From positions 1 to 19,701 of the forward strand of contig PXBQ01000348.1 in NCBI GenBank assembly GCA_003566875.1: a stretch of 19,701 nucleotides of DNA, written 5' to 3'. The stretch is from Spirochaetaceae bacterium. GTDB taxonomy: Bacteria; Spirochaetota; Spirochaetia; DSM-27196; PXBQ01. Shown one piece after another: positions 1-6,193 of the stretch (position 1 is its first letter; each line of letters opens with the position of its first letter). Both the position numbers and the translations under genes were made by a program. The notes beneath the pieces are model-generated. The model did not search any database. It had not been told where the DNA came from and saw only the letters and a list, made by a program, of their open reading frames with translations.

Positions 1-887
1 ATAACGAACTATACGCGATCCGGGACCCGTGGGGATTCAGGCCGCTGTTCATCGGCGAGAAAGACGGGTTACACGTGGTCGCGTCCGAAACGTGCGCGCT
101 GGACATACTCAAAGTATCAAACTACCGCTCGGTGCGTCCCGGCGAGATCGTTCACCTCGGTCCCGAAGGGGCTCGCAGCGAAATGCTTGATCGCTCCGAA
201 CGAAAATCGCAGTGCGTATTCGAGCTGATTTACTTTGCTCGCCCGGACTCGTACGTTTTTGACAATCAGGTGCATCTGCACCGAAAACGGATGGGCGCCG
301 CGCTGGCGATGGCCGATCAGGGCATCGGTGACGTCGTCGTTCCCGTACCCGACTCCGGCACGAGCGCCGCGCTCGGATACGCCGAGGCGGCCGGACTGCC
401 GTTTGACTTCGGTCTCACGCGAAACCATTACGCGGGTCGATCGTTTATCATGCCGACAACCGCCGAACGCGAACTCGCGGTCCGGATGAAACTGCATCCT
501 GTTCGCGAAATTATCGCGGGTCGCCGGGTCATCCTCGTCGACGACTCGCTCGTTCGTGGAACGACCGCACGGATACTCGTCAAGCTGCTTCGCGAAGCCG
601 AGGCGCGAGAGGTCCATATCCGCCTGTCGTCGCCCGAGATTCGCTGGCCGTGCTTTTTCGGAATCGATATCCCGACGCGAGGCGAGTTGATCTCGAACTC
701 GATGTCGCCGGTTGAGATCGCACGGTACATCGGCGCCGATACCGTCCGGTTCCTGACGCTTGATCAGCTTCAAACATGCCTTGACGAACCCGATGGATAC
801 TGTTACTCGTGTTTCACGGGACGATATCCGATGAACGTCCCGTTGACACCACAAGAGCTTCAGATCGGAGGCAGAACCGATGCTTGA
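1..887 (+). CDS. purF: Amidophosphoribosyltransferase, C-terminal part (5' end outside window)
   Basis: PurF makes phosphoribosylamine from PRPP and glutamine, the first committed step of purine synthesis, in the cytoplasm. The reading frame is open from the window edge; about 294 residues are visible of a family length near 470-500. It opens in the glutaminase domain (RDPWGFRPL) and continues into the phosphoribosyltransferase domain, with VPVPDSG, the PRPP-binding loop VILVDDSLVRGTT and the C-terminal CYSCFTGRYP. Four cysteines (SQCVFE, WPCFFG and the CxxC of CYSC) fall where the Bacillus-type enzyme binds its 4Fe-4S cluster, so this is probably the Fe-S form. The stop overlaps the purM start by 8 bases, which suggests translational coupling. 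The N-terminal nucleophile cysteine cannot be seen. Identity is secure. Confidence 0.97.
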   Translation, partial: NELYAIRDPWGFRPLFIGEKDGLHVVASETCALDILKVSNYRSVRPGEIVHLGPEGARSEMLDRSERKSQCVFELIYFARPDSYVFDNQVHLHRKRMGAALAMADQGIGDVVVPVPDSGTSAALGYAEAAGLPFDFGLTRNHYAGRSFIMPTTAERELAVRMKLHPVREIIAGRRVILVDDSLVRGTTARILVKLLREAEAREVHIRLSSPEIRWPCFFGIDIPTRGELISNSMSPVEIARYIGADTVRFLTLDQLQTCLDEPDGYCYSCFTGRYPMNVPLTPQELQIGGRTDA

Positions 888-1842
888 ACCCGGACGCACT
901 CCGTCGACGTACGCCCAAGCCGGCGTGAGTGTCACGCGCGGCGATGCCTTTGTCGACCGCATCAAGAAACTCCGGAGTGATTCGCTCGGCCGGATCGGCG
1001 GGTTCGCCGGCGGCCACGAGATAGATCTCGCCGCGTATCGCCGGCCGGTCCTGCTCTCGGCCACCGACGGCGTCGGGACAAAACTACTTGTCGCACGAGA
1101 GCTTGGAAAATACGACACGGTCGGCATCGATCTCGTCGCAATGTGCGTCAACGACCTGATCGTGTGCGGAGCAAAACCAATTTCGTTCCTCGACTACATC
1201 GCGTGCGGGCGTCTCAACCCCGACGTTCTCGAGGACGTCGTAAAGGGTATTCTGACCGGTTGCGAACAGGCCGGTTGTCGCCTCGACGGCGGGGAGACCG
1301 CCGAGCTGCCGGACATGTACGGCCCCGACGACATCGACCTCGCAGGATTTTGCACCGGCATCGTCGAAGCGGACCGCATGCTCCCGCGACCGAGCGAGAT
1401 CGTATCCGGAACAGTCGTTCTCGGTGCGGCTTCGTCGGGAATACACTCAAACGGATTTTCGCTCGCGCGCAAGGTAATCGAACACACACCGGACAACCTT
1501 TCAACGCTGCTGACACCCACCCGGATATACGTTTCTCTCATGGAGCGACTTCTCGAGACCGGGAAAATATTCGCTGCGGCGCATATCACCGGCGGCGGTC
1601 TGTTTGCAAACACCGCGCGCGTCGTACCCGAGCGGTTACGCCTGCAGCTCGACGGCGAGTGGCCCGTGCCGAGCATCTTTCCCGCGATTCAGAAAGCCGG
1701 GCATATCCCGGACAAAGAAATGGCAAAAGTTTTCAATATGGGAATTGGGTTGGCTGTCCTTGTCAATCCCCGTGACGCTGAGACCGTGCGCGCAGCAGCG
1801 GGGGAACAACTTTACTCTATCGGACGGATTATCGATGGCTGA
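880..1842 (+). CDS. purM: Phosphoribosylformylglycinamidine cyclo-ligase (AIR synthetase)
   Basis: PurM uses ATP to close FGAM to aminoimidazole ribotide in de novo purine synthesis. The 320-residue protein shows the family blocks in order: YAQAGVSV near residue 11, SATDGVGTKLL near 60-70, GIDLVAMCVNDL near 80-90, DGGETAELPDMYG near 130-145, SSGIHSNGFSLAR near 185-198, HITGGGLFANTARV near 236-250 and FNMGIGLAVLV near 285-295. It is slightly shorter than the common 340-350 residues, with a compact C-terminus. The ATG at 880 lies inside the purF 3' end, and its stop overlaps the purN start by 8 bases in the same pattern. FGAM synthase genes (purL/Q/S) are not in the window and may lie upstream. 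Confidence 0.96.
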   Translation: MLEPGRTPSTYAQAGVSVTRGDAFVDRIKKLRSDSLGRIGGFAGGHEIDLAAYRRPVLLSATDGVGTKLLVARELGKYDTVGIDLVAMCVNDLIVCGAKPISFLDYIACGRLNPDVLEDVVKGILTGCEQAGCRLDGGETAELPDMYGPDDIDLAGFCTGIVEADRMLPRPSEIVSGTVVLGAASSGIHSNGFSLARKVIEHTPDNLSTLLTPTRIYVSLMERLLETGKIFAAAHITGGGLFANTARVVPERLRLQLDGEWPVPSIFPAIQKAGHIPDKEMAKVFNMGIGLAVLVNPRDAETVRAAAGEQLYSIGRIIDG

Positions 1843-2413
1843 AATTGTAGTGTTCGCTTCCGGATCAGGAAGCAATTTCGAGGCGATCGTACACGGGCTC
1901 TCGGAAACACCGCACATGGTCGCGTGTCTCATCACCGACAACCCGAGCGCACCCGCGATCGACCGTGCGAAGCGACTCGGGGTGCCTCACCGGATCATCC
2001 CGTACGGGAAACCGCGCACCGAGGCGGAGACACGCATACGAGCGGCTTTAGAGCCGTACCGCCCGACGTTGATCGTACTCGCGGGGTTCATGAGGCTTTT
2101 GAGTCCCAGTTTCGTCGATTCGTTCCCTGATCGGATTCTCAATATCCATCCCTCGTTGTTACCTCGTCATCCGGGGCTCAACGCCATTCGCAGTTCGTAC
2201 GACTCGAGCGATGAGGACGCCGGAATTACGATCCACGTCGTAGACCACGGTGTCGACACGGGGCCGATCCTTTTTCAGAAGTCGTTCAAGAAAAGCGAGT
2301 GCCATGATTTCGAGGAGTTCGAAGACCGAATTCACACTCTTGAACATACGTGGTTTCCCGTCGTCATCAACGACTACCTGGCGAAAATCGAAGAACCGGT
2401 ACACAGGAGGTAA
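1835..2413 (+). CDS. purN: Phosphoribosylglycinamide formyltransferase (GART)
   Basis: PurN transfers a formyl group from 10-formyltetrahydrofolate to GAR, giving FGAR. The chosen start, ATG 1835, yields 192 residues beginning MAEIVVFASGSGSNFEAI, the family N-terminus with its phosphate-binding Gly/Ser loop. The frame is open further upstream, but that part overlaps purM and resembles nothing. The catalytic Asn-His-Asp set is visible as N103 and H105 in LNIHPSLLPRHPG and D141 in HGVDTGPIL. Length is normal for the family. It overlaps purM by 8 bases and is followed 5 bases after its stop by purD, whose Shine-Dalgarno lies within the purN 3' end. Confidence 0.96.
   Translation: MAEIVVFASGSGSNFEAIVHGLSETPHMVACLITDNPSAPAIDRAKRLGVPHRIIPYGKPRTEAETRIRAALEPYRPTLIVLAGFMRLLSPSFVDSFPDRILNIHPSLLPRHPGLNAIRSSYDSSDEDAGITIHVVDHGVDTGPILFQKSFKKSECHDFEEFEDRIHTLEHTWFPVVINDYLAKIEEPVHRR
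2405..2410 (+). promoter_or_regulatory. Shine-Dalgarno AGGAGG that sets the purD GTG start
   Basis: AGGAGG lies in the last codons of purN, 8 bases before GTG 2419. It supports that GTG over the upstream ATG at 2350, which lies deep inside purN and would add 23 residues ahead of the conserved VRVLVLGSGAREHA. Confidence 0.8.
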
Positions 2414-2418
2414 ACGCA

Positions 2419-3681
2419 GTGCGCGTCTTAGTGTTGGGTTCCGGAGCGCGTGAACACGCGATTACGTGGTGTTTTGCGCGCAGCCGTCGAATCTCGGCGT
2501 TGTACGTCGCCCCGGGAAACGCCGGGACCGCCGAACTCGCGACGAACCTTCCCGATCTCGATCCCCTGAGTCACACTGCCGTCGTCACCGCGTGCCGTGA
2601 ACACGACATTACTCTTGTTTTCGTCGGCCCCGAGCAACCGCTCGCCGACGGCATAGTCGATACGCTACTCGCAAACAACATCGTGGCGATTGGCCCGTCA
2701 AAGAAGAGCGCGCAGCTCGAAGCGAGCAAGGTTTTCTCGAAGCGTTTCATGACTTCGCACAATCTACCGTGCGCGGCGTCGAGCGAGTTCACCGACGCGC
2801 ACGCTTTCGAGTCTTTTGTTCGTGACAATGCGGGCAAGAAACTCGTCGTAAAAAAAAGTGGACTCGCCGCGGGAAAAGGCGTCCTCGAGTCGACCGATCC
2901 TGATGAACTCATATCGTTCGGCACGGCAGCTTTGACCGACGATTCGGTTATTGTCGAGGAATTTCTCACCGGACACGAGATCTCGGTTTTTGCCCTCTGC
3001 GACGGCCGAAATCACATCGTTCTCCCACCGTGCGTCGACTTCAAAAAAGCGCATCTTGGCGAGGGCGCGCCGAACACGGGCGGTATGGGCGCGATATGTC
3101 CGGTCCCATGGCTCGACAATCGCACGATCGAGACCGTAAAAGAAAAAATCGTCGAACCCACGTTCGCAGCGCTCGAACAAGACGGGCTACTGTACACCGG
3201 CGTGTTGTACTTCGGACTCATGGTAACCGACGACGGACCGAAAATCCTCGAGTACAACGTGCGTTTCGGAGATCCTGAAGCGCAAGTCCTTCTTCCGCTC
3301 ATCCGATCGGACTTTGGGAATCTATGCGACGCGCTGCGCAACGGAGAGCTCGATCGTTTCCCGTTGAATATCTCGGAGAGTTACGCGCTCGGTGTCGTTG
3401 TCGCGAGCCCGGGGTACCCCGGCGATTACGTTTCGCATCTGCCCGTTTCCGAGATCCCGAGTTACCCGCCTGAAAAAACGCTCGTGTTCCATGCATCGAC
3501 GTACGAGCGCGACGGAGTCGTTTTCACGAACGGGGGGCGGTGTTTCACGGTTGTCGGCATTGCGCCCGACTTGCTCGGCGCACGGTCGTGTGCGTACTCG
3601 GCGGTCACGTCGGTTACGTTTGACGGCGCGTGGTACCGGAAAGATATCGGTTCGCGCGTTTTTCGGCCGGACAACAGGTAA
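2419..3681 (+). CDS. purD: Phosphoribosylamine-glycine ligase (GAR synthetase)
   Basis: PurD joins phosphoribosylamine and glycine with ATP to give GAR, using the unstable PurF product. From GTG 2419 the protein has 420 residues, the normal length. Visible are the N-terminal VLVLGSGAREHA, the ATP-grasp segment VVKKSGLAAGKGV (143-155), VEEFLTGHEISVFAL (179-193), PNTGGMGAICP (218-228) and the GARS signature VRFGDPEAQ (281-289). One oddity: the usual QDHKR-type segment before PNTGGMG reads CVDFKK, so His and Arg are replaced. The stop codon touches the stop codon of the convergent rlmB-like gene with no base between. It ends the purine cluster visible here; purH is not present. Confidence 0.96.
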   Translation: MRVLVLGSGAREHAITWCFARSRRISALYVAPGNAGTAELATNLPDLDPLSHTAVVTACREHDITLVFVGPEQPLADGIVDTLLANNIVAIGPSKKSAQLEASKVFSKRFMTSHNLPCAASSEFTDAHAFESFVRDNAGKKLVVKKSGLAAGKGVLESTDPDELISFGTAALTDDSVIVEEFLTGHEISVFALCDGRNHIVLPPCVDFKKAHLGEGAPNTGGMGAICPVPWLDNRTIETVKEKIVEPTFAALEQDGLLYTGVLYFGLMVTDDGPKILEYNVRFGDPEAQVLLPLIRSDFGNLCDALRNGELDRFPLNISESYALGVVVASPGYPGDYVSHLPVSEIPSYPPEKTLVFHASTYERDGVVFTNGGRCFTVVGIAPDLLGARSCAYSAVTSVTFDGAWYRKDIGSRVFRPDNR

Positions 3682-4428
3682 TTACACCGAGTCGAAGAAA
3701 CCTTGGCGGCGACGGATATCGAACATCAGGATACCCGCCGCGACCGAGACATTGAACGAGTCCGCGTGTCCGCGCGCCGGAATCGAAACGACGTCGTCGC
3801 ACCGTTCGGAGACGAGCCGTCCGAGGCCGGCCCCTTCGCTCCCAAGTACCAATACGACGCGTCCGCTCATGTCGACCGACGTGACCGGCGTACCGTGCGA
3901 GTCGGCTCCGTACACCCAGAAACCGGCTTTCTTCAACTCCGCGAGCGCGGACGGAAGATTCTTCACAACGACTGTCGGAATATGCGCGACCGCTCCCGCC
4001 GATGTGCGCGCAACCGTATCGGTTTCGCGCGCCGAACGCCGCTCGGGCGTCACGACGAGATCGACCGCGAATTGATCGGCGGTCCTGAGAATCGCACCGA
4101 AGTTATGCGGGTCGGTGACTCCGTCGAGCACGACGACCAACGAGTCCTTAGCAGTGTTCGTCGCAAGAAAACTCGTCAAGTCGAGTTCCCGCGGTTCGGG
4201 CACGTCCTGCAGCACAAGAACCGCGTGCCGCACCTCGCGTCCGCCGATTTTCCGGATTTCCGAAACCGAAACATCGTGAATCTTGACACCCGGGGCAACG
4301 GTTCGACGGAGCTCATCGATCCGTGGTCCGCTCCCGGCGAGCAATAGGACGCCGGTTGAGTTTGGTTTTTTTGCGAGTTCACGAATCGCGTGATACCCGG
4401 TTACGATCGTATCGTTACTCTTTTGCAT
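3682..4428 (-). CDS. rlmB: TrmH-family rRNA 2'-O-methyltransferase, RlmB-like
   Basis: A SPOUT-class (TrmH/SpoU) S-adenosylmethionine methyltransferase of 248 residues. RlmB methylates the 2'-O of a guanosine in 23S rRNA (G2251 in E. coli). The N-terminal GYHAIRELAK (11-20) starts the small substrate-binding domain. The knotted catalytic domain carries motif 1 LDGVTDPHNFGAILRTAD (101-118, with N109 and R115), motif 2 VLGSEGAGLGRLV (194-206) and motif 3 IPARGHADSFNVSVAAGI (216-233). Motif 3 reads DSFNVSV where SLNVSV is commoner, a mild change. Its ATG lies 14 bases inside the 3' end of the upstream secreted-repeat gene, so the two are probably cotranscribed. Superfamily is certain; exact target (RlmB rather than another TrmH paralogue) is likely but unproved. 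Confidence 0.87.
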   Translation of the reverse strand: MQKSNDTIVTGYHAIRELAKKPNSTGVLLLAGSGPRIDELRRTVAPGVKIHDVSVSEIRKIGGREVRHAVLVLQDVPEPRELDLTSFLATNTAKDSLVVVLDGVTDPHNFGAILRTADQFAVDLVVTPERRSARETDTVARTSAGAVAHIPTVVVKNLPSALAELKKAGFWVYGADSHGTPVTSVDMSGRVVLVLGSEGAGLGRLVSERCDDVVSIPARGHADSFNVSVAAGILMFDIRRRQGFFDSV

Positions 4429-4846
4429 CGTACAAGCGAATTACGTCCGGGATTCCGTCGTGGTTTGTATCTCGTTCATACTTCCTGACGTAAATGCCGT
4501 CGGAAAGGAACACCCAAAGGTCGACTCGCCCGTTGTTATTTGTGTCGATCTCTTGCCGTACCAGGATTCCACCCTCGAAAAAATAGAAGTTGTCCATGAA
4601 ACCATCGTGATTGTGATCGATCGCCTCAATGACCTTCCGGTTGCGCGCGTCAAACATGGCCGCGTAGTCAACCGTACCGTCACGATTGCGGTCTATCAAC
4701 GTCCAGCCGGCTCCGTACTCCGAAACGTCGAATATCTGATCACGATGTAACGCCCGTGGCCGGTCAGCGTTCGTGCCCGTATTCGCAAAGACCGAAGCGC
4801 CGGCGAAAAACGAAAGAAACAGGCCAGTAACCACGAAGAATTTCAT
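4415..4846 (-). CDS. Small secreted protein with four EF-hand/TSP3-like Asp loops
   Basis: No named family recognised. From ATG 4846 (GAGG seven bases upstream) the protein has 143 residues. Residues 1-21 form a clear signal peptide (MKFFVVTGLFLSFFAGASVFA) with no lipobox Cys, so a periplasmic or secreted fate is inferred. Residues 52-134 hold four loops of the form DxNxxGxxD: DRNRDGTVD at 52, DHNHDGFMD at 77, DTNNNGRVD at 101 and DTNHDGIPD at 126. They are spaced 25, 24 and 25 residues apart, each followed by an aromatic strand such as YAAMFD or NFYFFE. Such loops bind Ca2+ in EF-hand, dockerin and thrombospondin type 3 repeats. A longer reading frame starting at 5020 runs through basic low-complexity sequence into dnaJ and is rejected. 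It overlaps rlmB by 14 bases. Confidence 0.8.
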   Translation of the reverse strand: MKFFVVTGLFLSFFAGASVFANTGTNADRPRALHRDQIFDVSEYGAGWTLIDRNRDGTVDYAAMFDARNRKVIEAIDHNHDGFMDNFYFFEGGILVRQEIDTNNNGRVDLWVFLSDGIYVRKYERDTNHDGIPDVIRLYDAKE

Positions 4847-4872
4847 TCGGTACCTCGTCCATGTCGATAAAA

Positions 4873-4903
4873 TATATATCGATCCATTGAGGCACCGACT
4901 CAA
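4873..4903 (-). promoter_or_regulatory. Candidate promoter for the secreted-repeat gene and rlmB
   Basis: On the minus strand a TTGAGT (4903-4898) is followed after 19 bases by TATATA (4878-4873) in an AT-rich patch unlike the surrounding sequence. It sits directly downstream of a candidate dnaJ terminator and 26 bases before the ATG at 4846. The spacing is slightly long; call based on consensus only. Confidence 0.35.
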
Positions 4904-4930
4904 GAAAAACCGCAACGTCCAGCGCACGGT
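4904..4930 (-). terminator. Candidate intrinsic terminator after dnaJ
   Basis: Read on the minus strand, ACCG (4930-4927) pairs with CGGT (4912-4909), extended by two G-U pairs and a short inner stem around a five-base loop. Five T follow at 4909-4905, the first also closing the stem. It lies 37 bases beyond the dnaJ stop. The stem is weak, so termination is probably partial. Confidence 0.4.
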
Positions 4931-4967
4931 ATCACGTCGTCGACGGAGGTGCCGCCGCCGATAGCGC

Positions 4968-6104
4968 CTACCCGAGTTGCGAGAGCGGGATCGGGCTCGG
5001 CGTCGAGTCTTCTCCGTCAACCTCTCCGAGCTCTTTCAGGAGTTGTTTCGCGCGCGAAGACAGTTTGGTCGGAACAACTACGTGTACCTTGATGTACATA
5101 TCTCCACGACGGGACGGGTTATGCAGGTTCGGCACTCCCTCGTTTTTCAGACGAAGAATCTTGCCGTTCTGAGTTCCGGCGGGGATCTTCATTCGGACTT
5201 TTTTCTCGTCAAGAGTTGGGACAAGAATCTCGGCGCCAAGAGCCGCCTGAGAAAAGCTCACAGGGACGACGCAGTATACGTCATTTCCGTTGCGCTCGAA
5301 ATACTCATGAGGCGCTACGCGGATTACGACGTACAAATCGCCCGCCGGCCCTCCGTTCGGTCCGGCGTCGCCCTGATCGGGAATCGAGATCCGTTTTCCG
5401 TTCTCGATACCGGCGGGTATTGTAACCTTGATGACCTGGTTCTTTTTGACAACTCCGGAACCACCACACGTCCCGCACGGGTTGTCGAGCACGTACCCTT
5501 CGCCGCTGCACGTCGCACATGTGGAGGCGATCGAGAAAAACCCTGAACTCCGCCGTACCTGCCCTGCACCACCACACGTCGGGCATGTTTTTTTTCCGCT
5601 TCCGGAAGCGGCCCCGGAACCCGAACACGCCGTACACGATATGTTTCGCGAATACGACACCTCGACCTTTGTCCCGAAGACCGCGTCCTTGAACGGGATC
5701 TCCAGTTCATACCGGAGGTCGGCACCGCGCTGAACCGAACTCCGCCCGCGGCCGGATCTCCGGCCTCCTCCGCCGAAGAACGAATCAAAAATACTGGAAA
5801 AGTCGCCAAAGCCTCCAAAAAGGTCCTCGAAGTCGTGGAAGACGTGCGAGAACCCCTCGGCGCCCGCACCGCCCATTCCTTCGACGCCGGCGAAACCGAA
5901 CTGGTCATACGCCTGTCGTTTTTTGTCGTCGGCAAGAACTTCGTACGCTTCGGTCGCTTCTTTGAACCTATCCTCCGCGGTTTTGTCGCCCGGGTTGCGG
6001 TCTGGGTGGTTTTGAACAGCGAGTTTTCGGTACGCTTTTTTTATGTCGTCTTTCGAGGCGTTCTTCGGAACGCCGAGGACCTCGTAGTAATCTCTCTTAG
6101 CCAA
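4968..6104 (-). CDS. dnaJ: Chaperone DnaJ (Hsp40), type I
   Basis: DnaJ delivers unfolded clients to DnaK and stimulates its ATPase. The 378-residue protein has all type I parts: a J domain (4-68) with HPD at 33-35, a Gly/Phe region (about 70-120), four zinc-binding CxxCxGxG motifs at C157/C160, C174/C177, C196/C199 and C210/C213, then the C-terminal beta-domains with PAGTQNGKILRLKNEGVP. The start is TTG at 6104: it gives exactly the canonical MAKRDYYEVLG N-terminus, has AAGGG eight bases upstream, and no ATG fits. It is the last gene of grpE-dnaK-dnaJ, 89 bases after dnaK across a strong hairpin. A weak start plus hairpin would favour less DnaJ than DnaK. Confidence 0.97.
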   Translation of the reverse strand: MAKRDYYEVLGVPKNASKDDIKKAYRKLAVQNHPDRNPGDKTAEDRFKEATEAYEVLADDKKRQAYDQFGFAGVEGMGGAGAEGFSHVFHDFEDLFGGFGDFSSIFDSFFGGGGRRSGRGRSSVQRGADLRYELEIPFKDAVFGTKVEVSYSRNISCTACSGSGAASGSGKKTCPTCGGAGQVRRSSGFFSIASTCATCSGEGYVLDNPCGTCGGSGVVKKNQVIKVTIPAGIENGKRISIPDQGDAGPNGGPAGDLYVVIRVAPHEYFERNGNDVYCVVPVSFSQAALGAEILVPTLDEKKVRMKIPAGTQNGKILRLKNEGVPNLHNPSRRGDMYIKVHVVVPTKLSSRAKQLLKELGEVDGEDSTPSPIPLSQLG

Positions 6105-6143
6105 GTTTCAGACCCTTCGGTATATCCAAACTCCGACGACACC

Positions 6144-6173
6144 GCGGCGCCCCGGGAATCTCCCGCGCGCCGC
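6144..6173 (-). other. Strong stem-loop between dnaK and dnaJ
   Basis: A 7-bp perfect outer stem (6144-6150 with 6167-6173, GCGGCGC/GCGCCGC) and a 5-bp inner stem (6153-6157 with 6161-6165, CGGGA/TCCCG) are separated by a one/two-base internal loop and closed by three bases. No T-tract follows in the dnaK-to-dnaJ direction, so it is not a standard terminator. An attenuating or mRNA-stabilising element in the chaperone operon is inferred. Confidence 0.65.
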
Positions 6174-6193
6174 CGGCATCGAGCGGGTTCAAA

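Noticed and set aside
117..1151. 344-codon minus-strand open frame across purF and purM
   Set aside because: It lies fully opposite two certain genes, has no recognisable motif and an Arg-rich composition typical of GC-rich antisense frames.
3626..3663. GCGCG/CGCGC stem with TTTTT near the purD 3' end, resembling a terminator
   Set aside because: Termination there would fall before the purD stop codon at 3679 and leave a message without stop; the stem is also interrupted.
4847..5020. 58-residue upstream extension of the secreted-repeat gene
   Set aside because: It is Arg-rich, overlaps the dnaJ 3' end, and would bury a clear signal peptide that has its own ATG and Shine-Dalgarno.
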